Assembly (NCBI GenBank): GCA_000697355.1
Contig: JNEN01001247.1
Span: forward strand, 62,001-126,000
Reading direction: 5' to 3'
Origin: Syncephalastrum monosporum B8922
Taxonomy: Eukaryota; Mucoromycota; Mucoromycetes; Mucorales; Syncephalastraceae
DNA: 64,000 nt
Under the pieces are notes generated by a model. That model was not told the DNA's origin and did no database searches. It saw nothing but the letters and a program-made list of their open reading frames with translations. Both the position numbers and the translations under genes were made by a program. Shown in pieces: positions 27,381 through 39,126 of the stretch (its first letter is position 1; each line of letters starts with the position of its first letter).

Positions 27381-28350
27381 GCCGCTGTGTGTGTGTGCGT
27401 GTGCATCAATGCATGTGTATGCGTGTGAAATGCAATGGGTAGATCAGAAATGCAGTGAAGGATACCACAAGTAACATGCGCCGCCGTGCTCTTCCCCCCT
27501 TCAACCCCCCCCCCCGGTTCGATCGTGTTATGATGCCACAAAGTACGTTTTAAGGCATTTATCATAATAGAGAGTGGCTAAGGTATGTAACTACTTTTTT
27601 ATAATACATTGAACATTGCCTTACGAGATGCAGAGTTCCATCCTGTTTGTGCGTGATGTATGCACGCGCCTCCCTTTGTCCCGTTCTTGCACGATAACGA
27701 TGGCATATTCGCTGCAATAATGGGGCTGAAGTCATGTTACTTACACCACGAGATGGCTATAGATCGCCTAGCCTATGTGTAAACTTTGTAATCATAACAG
27801 AGATGATCTATCCTGTTTGTCCTTTCTTCTCATTCTATCGTCAGCCCGTTCGCATCTGTCCGGCCGTTACATTCGCCCTGACCCTTTTCTCGGGATGGTC
27901 TGGGTGTGTATCTGGACTGACCAGTTATTTTTTTTTATTATATTCTCCCTCGCAAAGGCATGGATTGGCTGGGCTTGTGCGCGCGACTTGAATGGGCTTA
28001 TTCGGTAGGATTTGCAGCTTTACCTGGTATGGACATGTTCCCTTCGATTTTGGGATATTCGGGGAGCAAACCGAATAAAAGTCAGACAGCGGATAAAAAA
28101 AATTCACTTGCTCATCCCGCGTCCCAGCACACCAATGTAAGAATCATTTCGCACCCTGTTCCTTGGCCTCGTTCTGAGAGTAGAAAAATCAATGGCGCCT
28201 AGCGGCACGATGAATGGATGTCTCACTCTTGTGCATGTATCACCTTACCCTACCATCATTGTTTGCGATAAAGCTGTCTATTACAAGGAATACAATGCGT
28301 ACTCGGCTGTTAAGGTTATGCTTGCTAATATAATATGTCTGATTCTTCAT

Positions 28351-28363
28351 GTGGGGACCCCAC
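28351..28363. repeat. GTGGGGACCCCAC palindrome
   Basis: Perfect inverted repeat around one base, of the same type as those upstream of the sugar transporter, but with no gene nearby. Its role is unknown. Confidence 0.5.
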
Positions 28364-30826
28364 CTCTGAACCCCGAATGACCTGACAAATACCGGGTGGG
28401 CAGACCTAACCCCCCACACAAATACATAATACGGAAACATCTATTCCCGTGTCTCTATCTTTGACCAACCCGATTTCTCCTACACACGTGCAGCCAAGGC
28501 GTCATCATATCATAATGTATGACATGGGTCGCGTAAGTTATACCCACGCGTATCTCTCCTAGGGCCTTTTTTTCGACGGTAATAAACTTTGCCCGAGTGG
28601 CGGTGCAATGTACGTTATGAAGTGCTATGGTGCATGTGTGTGAACTTTGTTCTTTTGGATGGGGGGAGGGCAAGTAAGATTTGTCAGACAAGCAGGGAGC
28701 AGCAAAAGGAGGAAACGTAGGGTGATATAATCGTATAGATATTTACATAATAGACTCGCTTCAAATGTACCTTGCTCTAAAAATGCAATGGACGTAAAGT
28801 GTATGTCATAGTACCCCTAAGCATGCACGCATGCAACAATGTACCGCATGCGGATTTGTATAGGCTATAGATAACAGATCTTCCAATCGGGTGGCTGTGA
28901 AGGAACCAACATTCTTTCCTCTAATCTCCCTCTGCAAATTTTCCTGTCTTGTGCTTTGGGCAGAAGACTTGCAAGAATAGTACAAGCTCGTGCCAACAGA
29001 ATGAGAGCAAAATACTCGTCAAAAAAGACATACAAGGGTAACCCTCAGCCACGTCTTATTTGATGACGCGCTTTACCTGTATGGCGTATATATCCTCAGC
29101 ATTTGATGAGACCGATAGCGTTAAAGGAGAGAACCCTGCATCTCTTTACATGGGTCAATCCAGATTGGCGTAGATAGGCATCATCATGGACGTCGACAGG
29201 CAGAAAAAAAATGCCGAAGACACGCGCTATACAAGCTGTTCGCTGAACCGTAGAAAATGGTTCCGTGGACGAATTCAACCTTGCTCGAACCAACAACGCT
29301 AGGGCAGCGACACTAAAAAATTTTTCGGGTCTTCTTGAAATGAAAAGATGAAAACACGAGGCCGGCAACCCCCCCCCCCCCAAAAAAAAATGTTGTTTAA
29401 CCGCGCGGGCGTAGTCGGTTGACAATCTTGCAGAAGCGCACGTATACATTTTTGCGTGCATACATAAATGCCTGCATACATCTGCATGCTTTGATTATGC
29501 AGGGAGTCCTTTCACTCCGCCCAGTAAACGATGCTTGGGTATGCGCCGCCTTGTCCTGCACTAAATATCGAAGGGGTACTCGAGGGGCGTCCTTCATCGC
29601 GTTATCCGACAGCGAGCCTGGTAACTAAGCAGGCCTGCGATTTTCCGGTAGTTTTCGGGTATGTCTGTCGCGGTTTCCAACAATTTCTGGCAATATTACT
29701 CCCTTCTTGTTGATGGTGAGATAAAGCGTCTGCATGCTCGCCCTGAGCATGAGCCATGAGCAAGATACCAAATTGGATCGCTTATCACGAACTGGAGCGA
29801 TGCACACCTAGGCACTGGAGGTAATCATTCACGGTAATTGGCCAGTGAATTAGTCAAGCCTTTTCCTGATGCGAAGCAGCGGTCATAGGCATTTCTTCCA
29901 TGCCATTTACATCATGAAGGGAACAAGAAGCATGAGTGTGACTAAACAAGTCGATACGCGCGTTCCCACTAAAGGAGAAGACCAAGCAAGCGTTGGGAGT
30001 AGTTGGTTAAAGTGCTATAAGTATGGTATTGTCCTGATTTGGTGGCTGCCGTTTATATTATCTAGACCCAGGAAACAGCCTTTTGCTTCGTCCTGAATCC
30101 TAGCAGATGCTTTCCAAAACTTAGTTGTGATCATCAAATAATCAGTTAATGTAAGCATTTGAATATAGTTTCAGATACTTACAGATCATGGTGTTCGCCT
30201 AGAATCTGCGAAAAGAAACAAAGAAAAGCTGAAAGACAATATGCCTTAGGAGAAAAAGAGGGTAGGAAACACCTAATCATATATCACGCGACTAATATAC
30301 TTAGTATAGAGACCGCGATATGAAGACATAATAAAGGCAAAAGATTTTCGGCGCTTCTAATATCATGTGATACACAGACTTTCAATCATAACGCAACATG
30401 GGCAGCACCGCATATGCTATGAAACTGAATAGTTTTCAGCGTGTCCCAGATCTGCCTGTCGTACTTCTTTAGGTTTATTATCTCGCAAAAGTCATCTGTC
30501 GATACTGTCACTCGCCGTTACATGCTCAGGAAGTCCCCGGCACCTCAACTCATATCCACCTGGAAGCGCCATGTTTGAACGATAACGAAAACAGTAAAGG
30601 GCACCTATGCTCTATTTGCAGAATGATACCAGATCGTATTTCCATGGCAAACTGTACGTCACTTGAGAACACGCCAGCTTATCCCAATTTTTGTCTTCCT
30701 ACTTTCAAGGTTTCCGTGGTAGCGTGCCTTTTCATTTGCACAGATTTCCCGCAGCATCTCTGTCTCATGCGTACACAAATTCTTTTAACTGACACTTTAT
30801 GTACCATCCGTGGTACCAACAAGGTG

Positions 30827-31583
30827 TGACCCCGTGTACGATGGTGAACTTGAGCGTATGTGATCCTGCCTAAATCAGTTGTTGGTGTCTATGAAGACTG
30901 AGCGTGTGTTTGGCCCGGAATGTAGGTGATGCGACAACCCAGTACGGAGAGAGAGGAGAGAGAGGACAACAGAGCGTGACAAGGAGGAAGAGAACCGGAC
31001 AGGACGGGAAGCGAACAAGACACAACTGAAAGATCAAGACAGATAAGGCAAGAATTCTGCACAACACACACAAGGTTAATATAGAAGTAACTGTAGGACA
31101 AGGATTGAAAGAGCACTTACAAGAATGATCCTACACAAGCTGGTCAAAACTCAAGTACGTATAAACGTGTTGCTAGGTGCTGCGAACCTAAGATCGAGAA
31201 GAAGACCAGGAAGACGCCGAGGAAAGACAGGGACTAAGAGACATTAGACAAGGTATATAGAGTAAAAAGTAACAAGTAGAACGAGATAATCTGATGTCGT
31301 GTATTAATGAATTACGCTGGGTATTTGCACTATAGCAAGATAAAAGGCGAGGAAAGGGACAACAGAGAAGCGGGCTCAGTGCTGAGGGAGTATGGAGCAT
31401 CACACTGGAAGAACAGGATGGCAGCAGAGGCAGCAGAGAGGAAGAATGTGCAAAGCACGCGAATGAGACAGTAACAGCAGAAAAGACAGAGGCAGAATAT
31501 CCAGGCCACATGCGCTGTAGCTATGGTTTGCGCATGTCACCCTGCATACGTGCATGAAGACCTGTATGTCAAGATGTTGTCGA
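30827..31583 (-). repeat. Possible 3' LTR of the gypsy remnant
   Basis: Read on the minus strand the segment would begin TGTCGACAACATC, just after a purine-rich GGAGTGGAGGG, and end GGGGTCACA, giving TGT...ACA ends. It directly follows the chromodomain coding sequence, where an LTR is expected. The body is AG-rich on the plus strand. No partner LTR or target-site duplication was found, so the boundaries are inferred. Confidence 0.3.
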
Positions 31584-32205
31584 CATTACCCTCCACTCCA
31601 GGCTCGAGCCCTATGAGAGCGGCAGGCTTGCGGGGGATACGCGGGGTGAAAAAGCAAATAGGTTCCCAGGCATTTTCGAAGGCGTCGTCGTACCCTTTCC
31701 ACTTCACGATTCGTAGAATTTTTTGGAGCTGCGTATCGCCTTGTTGAAGCTCAACTAGCTTGTTCTGAAACACATCGTCTGTCGAGCGCGAGAACATGGC
31801 GCTAAAACTAACTTGGTACGGCCAGAACAGCTTGCTGATGGGTTGCTTTGCCTCCCGCCTTCCTTCTAGAGACACATCTGAACATCGGGTTAGCGCATCG
31901 ACCTTGGGATTCTTGCTGCTTGGACGATAAGTGATGAGAATGTCGAAACCAGACAACCGAAGGGACCAACGAGCATGACGGTTTAGAATCTTCGAGGTCA
32001 TGAACTACTCGAGGTTTTTGAGATTATTGCACACGGTGACAGTCTCATGTGCGTCCTGGAGATATTGCCGGTAGACAGAGAAGCAGTCGACGATGGCCAA
32101 AAGTTCCTTGTCATAGATATCGTAATTCACTTCCGGGGGACTGAGCTTACGGCTGTGAAGGCGATGGGATGAAGCTGGCCGTCGCCGCTCGATTGACTGA
32201 GCCAA
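31537..32205 (-). pseudogene. Ty3/gypsy (chromovirus-type) pol remnant: RNase H joined to chromodomain
   Basis: Fragment of a fungal LTR-retrotransposon polyprotein. Reading minus strand from 32205, the RNase H end of pol is clear: [20 protein letters not shown], then [11 protein letters not shown], then ARWSLRLSGFDILITYRP and DALTR. Shortly after, RIVKWKGYDDAFENAWEP is a chromodomain, which normally lies at the C-terminus after integrase. The integrase (HHCC and DDE core) is absent, so there is a large internal deletion. Other breaks: a one-base frameshift just before SRKLSP and an in-frame TAG at about 32003-32005 between NLE and FMTSK. The copy is dead. Its 5' side is cut by the inverted-repeat element at 32202. 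Confidence 0.75.
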
Positions 32206-32895
32206 TGATGGTGCTGCCCGTTCTCTTCGTCTCCTTTAAGTGCTCTTTGTACTTTGGCAAGTACTCTTGTATGCCTTATTGACAACTATCTATAGAAAAA
32301 CTAACTTGTGAACATGTCCTTTCACAATACAATATCAGTAGGTATCTTACCATATAATTTTGGAACTAAGGTGTACAACGCACGGTAACGGATCTTTTTG
32401 CCGTCAGGCCCTCCGCTTGCCTTCCTTTCTGCAGCGACTTGTGAGGGTTCAAGATTGCCTTTTGAACACCATTTGGCAGAGGACATTGAGCTTTCGGCAT
32501 CAAATACGGCGGTGTATATTGGTAGTGCCGCTTGAACCTGTGTCATCGTGATAATTTTGAGCTTGCAGGCGTCGTTGCAGGGATCTTCTTGCAAGAAAAC
32601 CTCGTTCAAGAAATCCTTCACCGTACCTGCTGACACTGGTATATAAGGTTATTTAAGTCTTTGCTACTTACTGATCATCGGCTTTGAATCTTCTTTCTCT
32701 GAGGTACAATGTTGATCTTGGATAGTATAGGTATGGTACCGGAACGAGTTATAGTATAGTTTGTATGTGAACATCAGCACAGGGTCAGTTGGGTCATCCC
32801 GATAACAAGGCTCTAGATCTCCAATCTCGTTCAGCCGCTTTTTAAGTCCTGATTATTATCTTCCGTGTACTTTCGCAGTGAAGCATTTGTTCCTT
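32202..32895 (-). repeat. Inverted repeat, left arm (broken coding copy)
   Basis: About 0.7 kb that matches 34345-35058 in reverse complement with moderate divergence and small indels. On the minus strand it encodes FLNEVFLQED, MTQVQAALPIY and GPDGKKIRYRALYTLVPKLYG, and upstream a degenerate NEIGDLE...RDDPTDP segment. Stops interrupt the frame between these parts. The protein family is not recognised. The outer end abuts the gypsy RNase H remnant. Confidence 0.7.
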
Positions 32896-33228
32896 CGTAT
32901 CTTCCGTTGTGTCAAAGCGAACGTGGGCAAAAGCAGGTGAAAGAAGTAGTTTTCCATTTTTTGTAACTGGTCCAACCGGTCCATGTGTGTGCATCAAGGT
33001 TACAATACATGGCGCCCGTGTGCATCACATTACTTTATCTTTGCGAGAGCCGCATGCATCAACCACCTTCAGCCACTCCGAAAGGAAATTAAGTTGCCAC
33101 TGATGGAAAATATCGAAGATCCAAAAGGTTCCAATGGTGGTACCAGATTTATCGTCGAGCGAATCCATCTCCATGGCAAAATATGCCTGTAGTAAGGCAG
33201 CGAGGATGACGACATTCACCGTATTCGC

Positions 33229-33969
33229 TGTGTGACCTGGACCAGTTACACAAAAGTGGACCGGATGGTGGACCGGATGGTGGACCGGTATAAGTGTTGT
33301 CGGTATTTAAATGACGACCTTGTATACAGGTGCTAAGTAAGGTCGCGCTGCGTCGCTTGGTGCAGTAAGGTGGTAAAGGTAGTATGGGCCAAGACACATA
33401 TAGGTCCGGAGGGCCGGAGTGTGAGTTGAGAAAATGTTGGGTAAGAAGAAAAAAAAGGGGAAAAGGTACAAAAGTAGAGGTTTTCTAGACTATTGTGTGT
33501 TGAAGTGTGAGCACCAGCAACGCTTATTGGGTGAGCTTCGCAAAGAAAGTAATAAGTGGGATAAAAAGAGGTGAATAAAGGTGGAAAATATGAGATTCTA
33601 AATGAGGTGTTTGGGAATGTTGTCATTGTCAGAATGGAGTTGTAAGAACTTGTGCTTTTCGTTGGTGTCTTGATTAATAGCCAGCGGCCTCTATAGCGTC
33701 AGAGAGATAAGAGAAGCGTCTTCAAAAGAAAATATATTGAGTTGTAATGATCTGTATGAGTTCTGTGGGTGTCTGTGTACATCTGTCTGTCTAAGGCTAA
33801 GAATTTAAGGGCCATTTATATGCTTTAACTGCTAAAAGATATGATATGTGGGAAAGAGAGTATACTCAGAGAAGGGCTTGAATGCTTGTATGGTAGGTGA
33901 TGCCGTTTATGGTAACAGGGTCTTCACCTTACACCGCCCACCGCCCGGTGTAGGGTGTGTAACCTGACA
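33229..33969 (-). repeat. LTR-like or terminal-inverted-repeat-like element
   Basis: On the minus strand this begins TGTCAGGTTACACACCC and ends CCAGGTCACACA. TG...CA ends and a length of about 740 bp fit a solo LTR; the GTTACACA at both ends could instead be short terminal inverted repeats. Near the left end, GGACCGGATGGT is tandemly repeated. No target-site duplication was seen (TTCGC versus TCAAG). It occupies the spacer of the large inverted repeat. Confidence 0.3.
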
Positions 33970-34344
33970 TCAAGAACCCTATAATTTTTTTCTTACTTTT
34001 GAACACACCTCTTTATTACTTTCTTCACCCCTTTCCTAGTTTCTTACCAACCTTCCTACTTTTCTACGTACCATCGTACTTTTTTACAGAACTATTCTAC
34101 TTTTTTATCGGTCTTTTTACTCTTTCCAATTCTCTTTTCTCATTTCTTTATGTTTCCTTGACCCATACCGCAGTACCATACTTTTTGTCAATCAATTCAG
34201 TTTTTTGGCCCAATGAATAAATTCAGACTTCATTTCGGCTTTACTTTCAGACTATCTTTGCATACTTTCTGACACCTTGCAAGTCACCATCGAAAACACC
34301 AAGTTGCAACCTCGCCATTTCGACATTGCGAGACTTTTTTGACA

Positions 34345-35058
34345 AATTCTGAATGCTTTACTGCGGAGAGTACACGGAAGAGAACACTGCAAGACTCGAA
34401 AAGGGTCTGAACGAGATTGGAGATCTTGTAGCTTTGGTACGCGATGACCCGACTGACCTTGAGTTGGTGTTCAAATGCAAGCTATGCTGCAACCCGTTCC
34501 GGTACCATACCTATAGCATGCAGGATCGACATCGCACCTCAGAGAAAGAGGACTGAAAGCCGATGCTCAGTAAGCAGCAAAGATTCAAATGGTCACGATG
34601 ACAGCTTTAACCTTATATACCAGTGTCAGCGGAAATGGCGAAGGATTTCTTGAACGAGGTTTTCTTGAAAGAAGATTCTTTCAACGACGCCTACAAGCTC
34701 GAGAACGTCACCATGACAGAAGTTCAAGCAGCAGTATCAATATTACACCACCGTATTTGATGCCAAAAGCTCAAATTTCATGTACCAAGTGGTGCTCAAA
34801 AGGCAATCTTGAACCCTCACAAGTCGCGGCAGAAAGGAAGGCAAGCAAAAGGGCCCGACGGCAAAAAGATCCGTTACCGTGCGCTGTACACCTTAGTTCC
34901 AAGATTATATGGTAAGATACCCACGGGTAATGTGAAAGGACATAGCCATTTATATTCAGTTATAATATGGATGATGTCGCTAAAGGGATACAAGAGTACT
35001 TGCCAAAGTACAAAGAGCACTTGAAGTAGATGAGGTGAACGGGCAGCACCATCATTGG
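34345..35058 (+). repeat. Inverted repeat, right arm (broken coding copy)
   Basis: Reverse-complement partner of 32202-32895. It encodes on the plus strand MLYCGEYTEENTARLEKGLN..., a CKLCC-containing segment ending at a stop (34554-34556), and then in other frames FLNEVFLKED, MTEVQAAVSI and GPDGKKIRYRALYTLVPRLYG. This copy keeps a longer 5' reading frame (67 codons) than the left arm. After LYG a GTAAGATACC sequence looks like an intron donor shared by both arms. No homologue is recognised. It may be a repeated host gene fragment or a transposon-encoded protein. Confidence 0.7.
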
Positions 35059-35481
35059 TTATTGCCGTAACTCTAAGACCGTGGAAGATGAAGAGACTCG
35101 AGTGCGACTCTGACAGAGGATGGTCAACCGAACGCGCGCAAGGTCTTTAGTGGTCAAATCAGTGTCTCCTTATTTTGCTGTTGTAGATGACTTTTTCTAC
35201 TAGAGATTGCCCGACCCAAAACACGTTTGACATGGATAATGCTAGAATGCGTAGCATAATGCAACTGTTCTTGCCACTATAGCAGATAATGTGGCCGAGT
35301 ATGTCGAAGTGGGGAGAGCAAAGTATACTATACACGTGGGACCTGGCGATTTCATGAATACGCATCTGAGCATTTTTCGAATACTTTCTAGCATAGAGTA
35401 AAGATTTATTACACAGGAGGAGAAATAGTGAAGATAGAAGTATAATGACGATAGAAAGGAAGGGGTATGACATGATGTAGT
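35059..35481. other. Intergenic region
   Basis: Lies between the inverted-repeat arm and the 3' end of the PRA1 gene. No gene or repeat recognised. Confidence 0.5.
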
Positions 35482-36222
35482 TCAAACTTGGCTGTCAGCA
35501 CCAAATTCACCTTCCAATCCAGGTTCAAGAAGAGCGGCATGACCCAAGATGATAATTGCAGCCGCACCTAAGAATGCCACGTCATGAATAAATGTTTGTT
35601 CCAACAACCGCCCCCTCCCCTGTGACCATATACACTGTGGATGAACATACCAATAATCCAAAAGATGGCACCCGTTGCGCCCGAGAAGAGGAGCAGGATC
35701 AGCGAAGCACCGGCATAGCCAGCATATAGTGAAGAAGGCGACACAGACATGCCGCCCAGGTTCAAAGGGCCATTCAGGCGCGAAATCACGTAAAAGCCAC
35801 CAAAGATGAAGGCGATCGTGAAGAGTAGCCACCAGTTGGTAATGCTATGGACAGGCTTCAGTTAAAGGCCAGAGTAAATTGGAAAACACTTACACGGCAT
35901 AAATGGAGAGACCAATGATGATGAGGAAGTAGTTGGCGCCAAAGTGCTGGAGATTATAGCTGCACAAAAGGAGAATATAGTAAGCTAAAAGAAGCTATAT
36001 AAAGTAGCCTCTAACTTACTTCCAGCGTTTTGTAATCTCTGAGAATGAGGTAGTGAAGCGAATGCGATCCTTGTCGAGGAAGTCACCAAGGGGTCTCAGG
36101 TTGGACAGCTTCTCTTCACGGAACTTCTTGAGGAAACCAAGGCGAGAGCTGGCTTCTGACGCAACCGCACTGCCGATATGTTCCGCTGTTTCCTGGTTTA
36201 GAAGAGGTTGATAAGACGCCAT
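35482..36222 (-). CDS. PRA1-family protein (prenylated Rab acceptor, Yip3 type)
   Basis: Small ER/Golgi membrane protein of vesicle trafficking; the family binds prenylated Rab GTPases and helps deliver them to membranes. Four exons (36020-36222, 35894-35959, 35651-35844, 35482-35567) give 182 aa. The soluble N-terminus contains LRPLGDFLDKDRIRFTTSF, close to the PRA1 signature R-P-W-x-E-F-D. NYFLIIIGLSIYAV then ITNWWLLFTIAFIFGGFYVI form the first hydrophobic hairpin. LYAGYAGASLILLLFSGATGAIFWIIGAAAIIILGHAALLEP is the second. The ending LEPGLEGEF is typical of fungal and animal PRA1 proteins. Good GT-AG introns in four exons support the model. Confidence 0.9.
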
Positions 36223-39126
36223 TGAGATGAAAGGTATGTGTAGAAGAGAGAACAGAAAAGCGACGAATAGCCTAATTTTGCCACACGTCCCAAAATTATT
36301 ATTGTTCTATCTGTCTTGGTATCTTGGCGCCAGGAACGGAGCTCCATCCGCCTTGGCGACTCTTTATTTGGTAATCACCATTCCACATACCTTGCCTTGC
36401 TGCTATACCCTTTGTGTAATATCACTGCTGTTGTTCCAGCCTGCTCCCGTCTTTCCTCTTGTGCCTAATCTCAACTCGATTGATAATCATTTCTGCTATA
36501 CGCAGAAGACGGACGCCCTGAGACAGCATCTGCGACGTTCTTCTGCCATGTGGTAGCAAAAAGAAACATGGAAGCGCGGTGACTTTCCGCATATCTTTGC
36601 CTATCGCCATTGGCGAGAAGGTATCAGTATATATATATATATATATATAATTCAAGACTACTGAACTATCAAGAAGAACCATAGCCATACGTCTGCATCT
36701 GAGTACTCGATTAGTTGGGCACCCTACTACGGGTGGAGCGTATATATATTTTCCCTTATTTTCATAACGTCTCCAACCTACGGATTCCCGTCTTTAACTT
36801 TCTTGGCTCCTGGAGACTACGGCCGCGTGAAGTCATATCTAAACGACCATAAAATTTGGTTAATTCGGCATTTACGTGTGTATTCGTTCGAGAAAACAAC
36901 ATGATGGTCAACCAACAAAAAGGTCGAACACACAAGCTGAACACCCGGGGGGGGGGGTTGGCTACTAAATAACGCGTGGCTTAACTCGCTTATTTCCTCA
37001 AAATGGCTTGAGACAGTACTGCTATGGAGACGTTATGTATTAAGCACATGGACGGTCTCTTGAGCTTTTACAAGATGCAGATTATAGCTAACTAAAGGCG
37101 ACCTATTTCATTTTTTTTTTCGCGCGTTGATCGAGAGCTTCATGAACGATGGTGAGCGTACTTATCTCTAATTCTGAGAACGCCTTGGTAGACACAGACA
37201 CACAGATGGCTATTAGGTGCTGAAGCGGTAGTACCAAGTAGGAATGAAAATTGGTCAATTGTAGAACGCGGTGCGTGTAAGAGATGGATGCTTCCATGCG
37301 AGATACAAAAAACAAGAATGGTAAATTGATTTTTTCCATGCTTCAAGCGCGGCAGTGCCAAGCTACCCCCCGGCTAAAAAGCTGATTTGTGTTGCTGATC
37401 AACTATAGTATTCTCTAAATTCGGTGTGTGGCTGTTTATCGTAACCATTAGCTGCTGGTTTTTTTTCGCCGCTTTCCGCGTATCTTACTTAAGGAGTTGC
37501 TTGAGATATATTTTATTCGTTGTCAGTCCAGCGAAGTCAAGGAGAGACAGCGGGATTTTCAGGACGCTACGAAAAGCACGTTTATGATTATTAAATATGT
37601 GTCAGAATACTCTCGTGAAAGAGGTGTCATTCATCAAGTGAGAGCTTCATCTGTAGTGACCGGATGGTATCTTCGGCGCTGCGGCAATACATCAGGCGGG
37701 AAGAATGATACGGGGACGAACGAGCAGGCCATTCAGCTGCTGATATACGGAACGATATGATGAACCACATAGGAGCAGTGAGACAGGACAATGTCAAAAC
37801 TACCACTTGATCACAAACTCAAACGGCCTCTTCTCCGCTTGTTGCTTCAGTATCTTATCTTTTCTCCACTCCATTCAGCTATCACAGATACCATTGCGGT
37901 CAGCACGCTGACATAGATAACATGAATGAAACTGTTTGTTGTCTGTTACTTGCGTTTAAGTATCTTTTTAAGTGACATGTTCAGTTGGTCTCACAGTTGG
38001 GAGTTGCTATTCTGAATCGCACCGTGAGAATGGAATCAGACGCATACTATCTCTATCACGCAGACAATAGGAGCCCCACCAGTCATCATACATAGTATTG
38101 GGTAATAGCTACTGCAAATCTTTCGGCTTCAGTTTCCGATGGCAACAGATTGTTGTCAATCGTGCACGCGGAACTAACGGAATTGTGCCCTTTTCTCGTG
38201 GAACTGCTGAAACGCACAGACCTATTTACTAGCTCCACTATCTGGAACTGTCTAGAGCTGATCAAAATAAATAGTATGCCGTTGCTATTCGTAGTCTTTC
38301 TTTTTCGTTCCACCGCTATTGATACATGACTGCGTCTGTTTCAAATGACTCAAAATTCGTTATTGAGGCGTCTTCAGTTATTCGTAAATGCAGCCCTGAC
38401 TCATAAACCCCATGTTGACAGCCTGGACAGACTCGATCCTTGGGGTGGGCTTCTCGAGGGTGTAGTTTGTGGATGTAAAGAGATACTATAGTTCTTCTTT
38501 TGTCCTTCCCTTTCTTTCTTCGATCTCTCCTTCTTCTCTACCACCAGAGGCACCTCTTAAACTAGTGTTGTTCAACTACGGATATTATAAAAGATATATG
38601 AAACCCGCTTTACTTACATGTAAATCCTGTCTGCGTTTTTCAGTACACAGTGCATTAGCTTTTTTCGTTTTTTTTTCGCTTATACATACATGCAGTGTCT
38701 CGGTACATAATGATTCTGACTATTTTTAAATGTGGCTCAATGCAGAAACTGTAACTGCAGCCATTTTTCCTTGGGATTAAATATATAAAACTACATTTTC
38801 AGCTCTGTGGATTCACCAAATGTGTCATAAGCGAAAAGGAATTTAAGCAGTTGATACAAGCTATTAGGATTAATCAGGATAGTGTGATCGGCATGGTACA
38901 AAACGCGAACACAGGGACAATAGATAGGTCGGTATCAGCGGCGGTTATCAGTTGCGTAAATGCAGACAAAGGATCCGAGATATGACTCAGCTTGCTAAGC
39001 ATCCGTGAGAAATTTAAGTGACCTGAGACCCGAGAGAAACAGTTGCCCGTGTGTGCGCAGCAAAAATGAGAGCATACAAAAACGCGTCCATTTTCCGCGT
39101 TCCCCTTTTCCCATTTGCCGTAAAAG
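36223..39126. other. Gene-poor stretch
   Basis: No supported gene in 2.9 kb. It contains a (TA)n tract (36627-36649), a G9 run (about 36949-36957) and T-rich runs. Short open frames show no family motif. Confidence 0.5.
36627..36649. repeat. (TA)n microsatellite
   Basis: About 23 nt of alternating T and A. Confidence 0.85.

Larger units (their letters stand above)
26723..30826. other. Gene-poor stretch downstream of the sugar transporter
   Basis: About 4.1 kb without a supported protein gene. It contains a tRNA-Met-like sequence (27311-27380), a C-run (27508-27516), an adjoining C12/A9 pair of homopolymers (about 29371-29389) and a GTGGGGACCCCAC palindrome (28351-28363). Reading frames are short and unlike known proteins. 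Confidence 0.5.
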
